NCBI GenBank assembly: GCA_012513815.1 | Contig: JAAZBM010000015.1 | Coordinates: 26,159-90,158 of the forward strand | Direction of reading: 5' to 3' | From: Candidatus Sumerlaeota bacterium | GTDB taxonomy: Bacteria > Sumerlaeota > Sumerlaeia > Sumerlaeales > Sumerlaeaceae | Length of the DNA stretch: 64,000 nucleotides | In this document: positions 7,379 to 14,409 of the stretch, in pieces | Layout: the number at the start of each line of letters is the position of its first letter | Numbering within the stretch: position 1 is the first letter of the stretch | The notes under the pieces: model-generated | What the model saw: the letters and a program-made list of their open reading frames with translations, nothing else | Databases searched by the model: none | What the model was told of the DNA's origin: nothing | Made by a program: the position numbers and the translations under genes

Positions 7379-8287
7379 TCAACGAGCACTACCAAGGCCA
7401 AATAGCCAAATCATGGCAAACAGATAAATGCCCATAAACATGTAGTTGCGAAGTCTGAATTTCTCGCGACTAAAGCCGACAATCTCCCCCGCCAAATAGC
7501 CACCCACGAGGCCACCAATGTGAGCGTAATTATCAATCATCGTGAACATCACCAATCCCAAAAGAAGATTGAACCCAAGAACACGGAAGAAGGCTTTGTC
7601 ATCGATGAACAACGAAAAACGGCTTTTGCCGTAACGCACACGAAACGCGACGAGCGCGCCAAACAAACCAAAAATCGCGCCCGATGCGCCAATACTGACC
7701 ACACGGGGGTCAGCGAAAGCGTAACCGCTGAACGTGCCAGCAAGACCCGCCAATAGGAACACAACCACGAACTTCCACGAACCGTTCAGGCGCTCGGTCA
7801 AATCGCCAAGATTGTGCAACACAAGCATATTGCACAGCAAATGAACAAGACCACCATGTAAAAAGATGGGCATCACCAGACGCCACCAGTCACCTTGCTG
7901 AACAAGTGAATTGACGCGACCGCCAAGTAACACTAACGAATCAATCGTTACCGAACCATCGCCTACAATCAGTTCGACACCAAACATGATGCAACAAAAA
8001 ACAATCAGCCCTATTGTCGCGTATGGATGGGACTTGGAGACGCCAAAACGACTGACGCAAACCTCGTGGCTGAGCAACGTGCCCAACTCCTCATCGCTCA
8101 TCTCGAAGAGACGATCCCGAAAATCGACGTCCGTCGACAATCGCGAAAGTAACGCAGGACGGATAACTTCGTGATACTCGCGTACCAAGTCGTCTTGCTC
8201 TTCAAACCGCAATACAATGAGGTTGTCTGAACGGAGAAGTATCGAATTGACATCCGCTGACGGTGACAACCCTGAACGAATAATCAT
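7379..8287 (-). CDS. Rhomboid-family intramembrane serine protease
   Basis: A 302-residue membrane protease. The catalytic dyad is visible as Ser202 in GASGAIFG and His256 in AHIGGLVGG, in successive membrane segments; the WR motif of the L1 loop (GDWWRLV) and the HGGLVHLLCNM helix are also typical. An N-terminal cytoplasmic region of about 90 residues precedes the first membrane segment. Rhomboids cut single-pass membrane proteins inside the bilayer; the substrate is unknown. The start at 8287 is set by an ATGA overlap with the prmC stop and by GGAG upstream, so it is the last gene of a lipoprotein-prmC-rhomboid unit. Family call is firm. Confidence 0.9.
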   Translation of the reverse strand: MIIRSGLSPSADVNSILLRSDNLIVLRFEEQDDLVREYHEVIRPALLSRLSTDVDFRDRLFEMSDEELGTLLSHEVCVSRFGVSKSHPYATIGLIVFCCIMFGVELIVGDGSVTIDSLVLLGGRVNSLVQQGDWWRLVMPIFLHGGLVHLLCNMLVLHNLGDLTERLNGSWKFVVVFLLAGLAGTFSGYAFADPRVVSIGASGAIFGLFGALVAFRVRYGKSRFSLFIDDKAFFRVLGFNLLLGLVMFTMIDNYAHIGGLVGGYLAGEIVGFSREKFRLRNYMFMGIYLFAMIWLFGLGSAR

Positions 8288-9195
8288 GCCCCGTTCTCCG
8301 ACGCCCGACGACGCCACAATGCCATGCGATCCAAGCCCGCATAATCCTTGCGAACTTCAACAAACTCCAAATCCGTTGCCAAAGCCTCAACCGCGCTGCC
8401 CTGACCGCACCCAATCTCAATCAACAAAAATCCGCCCGGCAACAACAAACGCGAACCCTCGGACAACAACTGACGAATCACATCCAGACCGTCGGCACCG
8501 GCAAAAAGCGCCTCCGCCGGTTCATAATCGCGAACATCCGGCATCAACGAATCACGATCGCCCACGGCGATGTACGGCGGATTCGACAAAATTGCATGAA
8601 ACGCGCCATCGGGTAACCCAGAGAAATCGCCTTGCTGACGAATATCAATCCGCGAAGAAACGTCGAAGGCCTCCGCATTTTCGCGGGTCACACGCACCGC
8701 CGTCGGCGATATATCCGTCGCGGTCACGAGCGAATCGCGCCACGTATCCGCAAAGGACACGCAGATGCAGCCGCTGCCGCAACCAATCTCCAGAACACGC
8801 CAAGCACCACCGGCAGCTTCTTCGGGAAAATAAGACGGCAATAACTCATGCGCCCATTCAACCAGCAACTCTGTCTCGGGACGCGGAATCAGAACCCCCG
8901 GACAAACACGAAACGCGCGACCCATAAAGTCACGCGTTCCCAAAATATAAGCCAAAGGTTCATGCTTGGCGCGACGCATCAACAACTCACGCGACGCATC
9001 ACGCTCCGCAACCGACAGCGGCTCATCCAAATTCAGATAAACATGCAGCCGATCCGTCTCCAAAACATGAGCCAACACAAGCTCAGCATCCAAACGAGCG
9101 CCCCGAATATCGTGGCGTGTCAGATACTCCGTTCCGCGTATAAGCGCCTCACGAACCGTAAAAACAGCATCCGAACGCGAAACAGCATCTGCCAT
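8284..9195 (-). CDS. prmC: Release factor glutamine methyltransferase PrmC (HemK)
   Basis: PrmC methylates the glutamine of the GGQ motif in peptide release factors, using S-adenosylmethionine. The 303-residue protein has the N-terminal helical domain (about 1-95), the PRPETELLVEW segment, SAM-binding EIGCGSGCI (about 136-144) and the hallmark NPPYIA (205-210). Length is normal. prfA, its usual neighbour, is not adjacent. Instead it sits 5 bases after a CBM-like lipoprotein gene and overlaps a rhomboid gene by four bases (ATGA), so translation of the rhomboid is probably coupled. Confidence 0.95.
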   Translation of the reverse strand: MADAVSRSDAVFTVREALIRGTEYLTRHDIRGARLDAELVLAHVLETDRLHVYLNLDEPLSVAERDASRELLMRRAKHEPLAYILGTRDFMGRAFRVCPGVLIPRPETELLVEWAHELLPSYFPEEAAGGAWRVLEIGCGSGCICVSFADTWRDSLVTATDISPTAVRVTRENAEAFDVSSRIDIRQQGDFSGLPDGAFHAILSNPPYIAVGDRDSLMPDVRDYEPAEALFAGADGLDVIRQLLSEGSRLLLPGGFLLIEIGCGQGSAVEALATDLEFVEVRKDYAGLDRMALWRRRASENGA

Positions 9196-9200
9196 AAAAA

Positions 9201-10475
9201 CTACTTGGACTCCGCGGGCTTGGCCGCCGTCGCTGTTGTGGCCGGTGCAGCAGGCTTTGTTGCGGGTGCAGGCTTTGCAGCAGCGGGTTTAGCCGCAGCT
9301 TTCGCAGCAGGCTTCACAACTTCCAAAGTCACATCATCGAAAAGAACATAGGCGCCTTCTAGAGCACTCTTGTTTGCCAAATCGATATTCATCATAGTGG
9401 CAGTGGTCGGCACATCAATCGTACAGGCAAACTTACCCCACTTGTCATTCACTTTGGGCCAATTGCCAATGTTGAAGGACTTTAGTTTGCGCTCAACTCC
9501 CATATAACCTATACGCATAAAAACGCCAGCCTTGGGATCGGTACGTTTACACCAAAGGGTAATCCTTGCTTGATTGCCAAGGAACGGCTTGAGATTATTC
9601 CCTGAGATTTCCTGATACAAATGGCACCAAGGACCTTGCAACTGTACCGCTTTGCCTTTGCCCTCACGACCTTCGACAAGAGCATATTTAGTTGTTGAAG
9701 TCCAACTACCTTCGTAAATCGCACGCCAATTTTCCGGAATATCAGCTTTTTTAGCGCTCGGGACATCGAACGAGCCATTCTTCAGACTCTTAACTTCTTC
9801 CAAACGCACATCATCAAAGAACACCAAAGACCCCTCGTGCGATGATTTGTTGGCAATATCAATCAAGATAGCTGTTGCCGTTGTTGGCACATCCATGGTG
9901 TACTTAAACTCACTCCACTTATCATTGATTTTCGACCAATTTCCAATATTAAACGACTTAAACTCTTTTTTCGGGCCGTAGTAGCCAACGCGCATAAACG
10001 CACCTGGCTTTGCTCCGGACACTTTGCCCCAAAGAGAAACTTCGACACGTTTGCCAAGAAGCGGCTTAAGTTGATTTCCACGAATATACTGCCACAAATG
10101 ACACCATGGACCCTGCAGAGCAACCGCCTTACCTTTGCCATCGCGGCCGTCGACAAGCGCGTATTTGGTTATCGTGGTTTGCAAGCCCTTGTATTGAGCC
10201 TCCCACATTGCCGGCAAATTCGCATTGGCATTACTGACACGGTCAAAAGAAGCATTTTTCAACAATGCATCGGGTTCGGTATCGACATCTTTGCCAACGG
10301 TCACCGGCGCCGGTTTCGCCGCCTTGACAACTTCGACGATTGGCTTGGTGTCGGCACCGCCAGGAGCATTCCCCTTCGCGTCCGAACTCGCCGCATCCTG
10401 CGGGGCGGGCATCTCGCAACCGGCATAGATAACGGAGGCGACTAACATGCCTGCCAACAACAACATTTTCTTCAT
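9201..10475 (-). CDS. Lipoprotein with two tandem CBM-like beta-sandwich domains
   Basis: A 424-residue lipoprotein. I chose the ATG at 10475 because TGAGGT precedes it and the next residues form a signal peptide ending at Cys20 (IYAG-C). After a Pro/Ala/Lys linker, two copies of a domain of about 155 residues follow (about 73-228 and 231-385), sharing segments such as TKYALV-GR-GKGKAV, LQGPWCHL, KSFNIGNW and the ending VPTTAT. The pattern recalls CBM4/9- or CBM22-type jelly rolls that bind glycans, an inference from fold-like features only. The last 39 residues are an Ala-Pro-Lys tail. No catalytic domain is present. It leads the prmC-rhomboid unit with a gap of 5 bases. Confidence 0.7.
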   Translation of the reverse strand: MKKMLLLAGMLVASVIYAGCEMPAPQDAASSDAKGNAPGGADTKPIVEVVKAAKPAPVTVGKDVDTEPDALLKNASFDRVSNANANLPAMWEAQYKGLQTTITKYALVDGRDGKGKAVALQGPWCHLWQYIRGNQLKPLLGKRVEVSLWGKVSGAKPGAFMRVGYYGPKKEFKSFNIGNWSKINDKWSEFKYTMDVPTTATAILIDIANKSSHEGSLVFFDDVRLEEVKSLKNGSFDVPSAKKADIPENWRAIYEGSWTSTTKYALVEGREGKGKAVQLQGPWCHLYQEISGNNLKPFLGNQARITLWCKRTDPKAGVFMRIGYMGVERKLKSFNIGNWPKVNDKWGKFACTIDVPTTATMMNIDLANKSALEGAYVLFDDVTLEVVKPAAKAAAKPAAAKPAPATKPAAPATTATAAKPAESK

Positions 10476-10654
10476 AAAATAAACCTCATCTATTCTCATA
10501 AGTGAAACAAGTTTTGAGCACCCATCCCGACGCAAAAACAGGCGGGACATATACTCTCCTAACTTATACAAACAGAAATGACATTATTTGTCAACTTGAC
10601 CGGTAAGCGAATTACCCTATTCATTAAAACAAAATAATCCAACAACCCTAAAGT

Positions 10655-10714
10655 AATAATTATGTAGAAATGTAAGGCATCCCCAAACATGAGACGACCT
10701 TACATAATAATTAT
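10655..10714 (+). promoter_or_regulatory. Inverted-repeat leader upstream of the LamG gene
   Basis: ATGTAAGG (10670-10677) and CCTTACAT (10698-10705) form an 8-bp inverted repeat with a 20-base loop. Each arm is flanked by AATAATTAT (10655-10663 and 10706-10714), itself largely palindromic. The whole element ends 22 bases before the LamG ATG and could be an operator or a 5' UTR stem. No known regulator site is recognised. Confidence 0.4.
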
Positions 10715-10736
10715 ATCACATTTTTAAGGAGAAGCA

Positions 10737-11570
10737 ATGAAACTAACATCTATCTGTTTCGCCCTTGCAATGGGCGCGACATTCGTATGTGCATCGGCAT
10801 CTGCGCAAGATACTATCGGCACAGATTTACTTGCATATTGGGACTTTAACGAGACCGAAGGAACCACATGCGCCGACTATAATAACGCGGCCACTGGAAC
10901 AATGGGGACCGGCGTCACACATGTTGATGGACCTGTCGTTGATTTTGGCAAAGCCGTTTATTTTGACGGAACAGCCGGAACCGCAATCATCAACCTCGTC
11001 CAAGCAGACAGCGTCAGCAGTCCCGACACAAACAAACTCACCTGGTCATACTGGATCAAGTTTGACAAGGCATTCGACACCACCGGATGGCGCAACTACG
11101 AAGGTATCGTCAACAGCGCCAGTGGACAAGATTACTTCATCGTATACAAAGACAACTATAACAAGCAAGTGCGTTTGAAGATTATCGCTCAGGATACAGC
11201 GCAAAAACGTTGGTGCCTCGCCGGTACAGAACTTCCGTCAATCGGAGCATGGCATCATATGGCATGCGTCTGGGACGGAGACAAAGCGTCCGATAACATG
11301 GCATGGTATGTCGATGGCGTCAAGGCCGTCAACTGCATTGACCCTGAACCGACCGTATGGCCCACCAACAAGGTCAGAACTTCTCAGACAACTTGCATCG
11401 GAGCAAAAACAAACTCAAACGGACAGGAACTCCAAGGATCAATCGACGATCTCGCAATGTGGAAACGCGCATTGCCTGAACAAGAAATCCAGTTCATTTA
11501 CAACAATGGCAAACAGCTTAAAGACATCCTGGATGTCAAGGCTGAAGTCTCCGACTGGTCATTGATGTAA
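10737..11570 (+). CDS. Secreted LamG (concanavalin-like) domain protein
   Basis: A 277-residue exported protein with a signal peptide (about 1-23, likely cut after ASA) and a single LamG/concanavalin A-like jelly roll filling the rest. Typical features are LLAYWDFNETEG near the start, FGKAVYFDG, LTWSYWIKF, WHHMACVWDGD, WYVDGVKA and the ending IDDLAMWKRALPEQEIQFIYNNGK. Such domains bind glycans or other surface ligands. No enzyme domain or sorting signal is seen. A good ribosome site (AAGGAG, 6 bases before the ATG) and a strong terminator bracket it as a single-gene transcript. It is divergent from the CBM-like lipoprotein operon. Confidence 0.82.
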   Translation: MKLTSICFALAMGATFVCASASAQDTIGTDLLAYWDFNETEGTTCADYNNAATGTMGTGVTHVDGPVVDFGKAVYFDGTAGTAIINLVQADSVSSPDTNKLTWSYWIKFDKAFDTTGWRNYEGIVNSASGQDYFIVYKDNYNKQVRLKIIAQDTAQKRWCLAGTELPSIGAWHHMACVWDGDKASDNMAWYVDGVKAVNCIDPEPTVWPTNKVRTSQTTCIGAKTNSNGQELQGSIDDLAMWKRALPEQEIQFIYNNGKQLKDILDVKAEVSDWSLM

Positions 11571-11596
11571 GTCGCATCAAAACTTAACAAGTAAAT

Positions 11597-11640
11597 AAAA
11601 AACAGGTGAAGGGTTCCCAAGGTCCTCCGCCTGTTTTTTT
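11597..11640 (+). terminator. Intrinsic terminator after the LamG gene
   Basis: AACAGGTGAAGG pairs with CCTCCGCCTGTT with one mismatch, closing a loop of about 11 bases, followed by a seven-T run. An A-run on the left side means it may also work for minus-strand transcripts. Confidence 0.75.
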
Positions 11641-12090
11641 GCTTTCTTTTTGCGCAAATCATTCTCGCGCTTATCTACAAGTTTTCTTTCAAATCCCAAA
11701 AGCTCGTCAAAACATCCGTCGTGGGCAAAACAACATGGGACTCGGACAGACGACTATCTGCACCCATGCATGTCACCTAATCTTCATCCAAACAAGCCTG
11801 CGCCTTCTTGTACGCCTCGACACTTGCAAACGTTTGCCTATTACGTTCCGTGACGATATCGCCGGTCATCTCGCTCGCCGGATAATCATACCGCAAGGAC
11901 TTCCCCGCCCCTGATACCCTTGATAACCCTGATAAAACTGCGCCCAACAATCATAAACTTTTTCTGATTGAACCAAAAGCAAGCAAAATATAGTGTCCTA
12001 CGTTTTTCTCCGAGTGGTTTATGATATGTTTTCCCCGCATAACTGGTAATTGCATATAGTAACTTTTCCAGACTTTTTACGAATCGGAGC
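11641..12090. other. Intergenic stretch with only a doubtful small reading frame
   Basis: About 450 bases between the LamG terminator and the M29 peptidase. I see no RNA gene, repeat or clear promoter. The only coding-like signal is a short minus-strand frame, listed separately. The part nearest the peptidase is AT-rich and probably holds its promoter. Confidence 0.5.
11777..11950 (-). pseudogene. Possible decayed or tiny gene (57 codons)
   Basis: On the minus strand a frame from a TTG at 11950 ends with TAG at 11777. Its last part (LRYDYPASEMTGDIVTERNR and the ending YKKAQACLDED) has protein-like composition and the G/T-biased codon use of minus-strand genes here. In an adjacent frame just upstream a YQGYQGYQG run is read. 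This would be explained by a frameshift in the G-rich stretch around 11908. There is no ribosome site for the TTG. It may be a broken small gene or chance. Confidence 0.25.
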
Positions 12091-13245
12091 ATGCCTATTA
12101 TGATTGACCCTCGCGACAAAGAACTCGCTCAAATTCTCGTCTCGTACGCGACGAAAGCCCACGAAGGAGACCTCGTTTTTGTCGAGTGCATTGGCGCCGA
12201 CACGCTCGGTCTCGGGCAGGCTGTCGTCGAGGCTGCCGTCGCGGCCGGAGCTGCGCCGCATCTCCAGTACGCAGAATCGGCGCTCACGCGTAGAATCATC
12301 AACAACGCTTCGGATGCCGTCTTTGAGCGGATGGCGCAATTCCAACTTAAGCAAATGCAGGACGCCACTGTCTACATCGGCATTCGCGGAACGGGCAACG
12401 CCTTCGAGATGAACGGCGTCAACCCCGAACGCCTCAAGGTGTATTCGCGCATTGTCGCCACACCCGTTCACATGAACGAGCGTGTCAAGAACACGCGCTG
12501 GTGCATCTTACGCTACCCGAACCCCGCGATGGCGCAGATGGCGGGCAAGAGCACCGAGGACTTCGCCAAGTTTTACTACGATGTTTGCTGCCTCGACTAT
12601 CCGTTCATGGACAAGGCTTGCGTCCCGCTCAAGGAAATCATGACGCGAACCAACACTGTGCGCATCAAAGGCCCCGGCAAAACGGACGTCTCTTTTTCCA
12701 TCAGCGGCATTCCCGCGATTCCATGCACCGGCAACATGAACATCCCCGACGGCGAGTGCTTCACAGCCCCGGTGCGCGACTCCATCAACGGATGCGTCCA
12801 ATTCAACACGCCGACGATGCACGAAGGGCAAGCCTTTAGCAACATCACGCTTCAATTTAAGGACGGCAAGGTTGTGCAGGCGCAGGACGAGGACGCCAGC
12901 AAAACGGCAGCCCTCAATAAGGTGCTCGACGTTGACCCCGGAGCCAGATTTGTCGGCGAATTTTCGCTCGCGTTCAATCCGTTTATTTTCGACCCAATCG
13001 GCGACATTCTCTTCGACGAGAAGATTTGCGGCAGCTTCCACATGGCGCTCGGGAAGTGCTATGACGAGGCCCCGAACGGGAACAAGTCGACCATTCACTG
13101 GGATCTCGTTTGCGTTCAGCGCCCCGAGTTTGGCGGCGGCGAAATCTGGTTTGACGACAAACTCATTCGCAAGGATGGCATTTTTATCATCGACGAGCTC
13201 AAGGGGCTAAACCCGGACAACTACAAAAGGAACAACGCCGAATAG
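12091..13245 (+). CDS. ampS: M29-family metalloaminopeptidase (AmpS-like)
   Basis: A 384-residue cytoplasmic aminopeptidase of family M29, dimeric two-metal enzymes that remove N-terminal residues from peptides. Ligand regions typical of the family are visible in order: the Glu in NIPDGECFTAP, the Glu in FVGEFSL, His and Tyr in SFHMALGKCY, and His/Asp in STIHWDLV. No signal peptide. Two ATGs lie close together; GGAG sits only one base before the first (12091) but 10 before the second (12100), so translation may begin at 12100. Glycerate kinase begins 7 bases after its stop, suggesting an operon. Confidence 0.88.
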   Translation: MPIMIDPRDKELAQILVSYATKAHEGDLVFVECIGADTLGLGQAVVEAAVAAGAAPHLQYAESALTRRIINNASDAVFERMAQFQLKQMQDATVYIGIRGTGNAFEMNGVNPERLKVYSRIVATPVHMNERVKNTRWCILRYPNPAMAQMAGKSTEDFAKFYYDVCCLDYPFMDKACVPLKEIMTRTNTVRIKGPGKTDVSFSISGIPAIPCTGNMNIPDGECFTAPVRDSINGCVQFNTPTMHEGQAFSNITLQFKDGKVVQAQDEDASKTAALNKVLDVDPGARFVGEFSLAFNPFIFDPIGDILFDEKICGSFHMALGKCYDEAPNGNKSTIHWDLVCVQRPEFGGGEIWFDDKLIRKDGIFIIDELKGLNPDNYKRNNAE

Positions 13246-13251
13246 CAGACC

Positions 13252-14385
13252 ATGAGAATCCTCTTCGCCTTTAACGCCTTCAAAGGGTGCATGACCGCGC
13301 AACACGCCTGCGAAACCGCAGCCCGAGCCGCGGCCGCATGCGGGCACGAAGCGCGCGTTTGCCCCATGGCGGACGGCGGAGACGGCACGGCCGAGATTCT
13401 GCGCGAAGCACTCCGGTGCCAGACGATTCCGGTCGCCGTGCATGGGCCGCTTGCCGATACGGTCATCGCACGTTACGGATGGGATTTCCAGTCGAAAACG
13501 GCCATCATGGAAATGGCCGCGGCGTCAGGCATCGCACTCTTGCCTGCGAGCAAACTTGACCCGATTCACGCCTCAACTTTCGGAACTGGCGAGATGATTC
13601 GACACGCCATCGTTCAGAAAAAAGCCCGTAAAATTATCATTGGTCTCGGTGGTTCAGCAACCGTCGACGGCGGCGCCGGAGCGGCACAGGCGCTCGGATG
13701 GAAATTCTTTGACCAAAACGGCGCACTCATTCCGGATGGCATCGGCGGCGGCGAGCTGACGCGCATCATCTCCGCGAATTGTCCGGTTGGCGACGACGCG
13801 ATAACGAAGCCCGTCGATATACAGTTGCTCTGCGACGTCCGGAATCCACTCCTCGGAGACAACGGCGCAGCAGCCATCTTCGGCCCGCAAAAAGGAGCGA
13901 CGCCGCAACAGGTTCAACTGCTCGAAGACGCTCTCGTGCACTGGATGATTCGCGTCATTAATCGGCCCGACGTCGCTGCAAAACCCGCGGCAGGAGCGGC
14001 AGGAGGTCTGGCGGCCGGGCTGGTCGCTTGCTGCGGAGCGCAATTCGCGAACGGAGCCGAAACGGTGGCCAACATGGTCGGACTCAAAAAGAACATCGAA
14101 TGGGCTGACATCGTCGTTACCGGCGAAGGGCAACTCGACGAGCAAACACTCATGGGCAAGGCGCCGGCCATCGTCATCGAAAACGCAAGAAATCTAAACA
14201 AACCGATTGTTGTCGCTGCCGGACGCGTCACACTCGACGAACAGGACATTCATCAAGCGGGCATCAACAAAGCTTTGCAAATCACTCCGTCCAACACGGA
14301 TCTTGCGACAGCACTCCGCGACGCAGCAAAATTCCTCGCGCAATCTATCACGGATTTTCTCGCGACGCAAACTCATAACAGCTAA
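13252..14385 (+). CDS. glxK: Glycerate kinase (GlxK/GarK family)
   Basis: A 377-residue kinase that phosphorylates D-glycerate, usually to 2-phosphoglycerate in this family. Diagnostic stretches are FNAFKGCMTA near the N-terminus, MADGGDGTAEIL (about 39-50), GLGGSATVDGGAGAAQALG and VTGEGQLDEQTLMGK. Length is typical. It directly follows the M29 peptidase gene. No genes of glyoxylate or glucarate breakdown are nearby, so it probably serves general glycerate salvage. The family call is secure; the position phosphorylated is inferred from the family. Confidence 0.92.
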   Translation: MRILFAFNAFKGCMTAQHACETAARAAAACGHEARVCPMADGGDGTAEILREALRCQTIPVAVHGPLADTVIARYGWDFQSKTAIMEMAAASGIALLPASKLDPIHASTFGTGEMIRHAIVQKKARKIIIGLGGSATVDGGAGAAQALGWKFFDQNGALIPDGIGGGELTRIISANCPVGDDAITKPVDIQLLCDVRNPLLGDNGAAAIFGPQKGATPQQVQLLEDALVHWMIRVINRPDVAAKPAAGAAGGLAAGLVACCGAQFANGAETVANMVGLKKNIEWADIVVTGEGQLDEQTLMGKAPAIVIENARNLNKPIVVAAGRVTLDEQDIHQAGINKALQITPSNTDLATALRDAAKFLAQSITDFLATQTHNS

Positions 14386-14387
14386 TC

Positions 14388-14409
14388 GCCCACCGTAGCG
14401 GCGGTTTTG
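14388..14409 (+). terminator. Weak terminator after glxK
   Basis: CGCC pairs with GGCG across nine bases, followed by GTTTTG. It lies in the short gap between convergent glxK and the GGDEF gene. The stem is short, so this is tentative. Confidence 0.3.

Noticed and set aside
11886..12119. 77-codon minus-strand frame upstream of the M29 gene
   Set aside because: Overlaps the likely M29 start region, no ribosome site, protein looks unstructured and differs from the better frame nearby.
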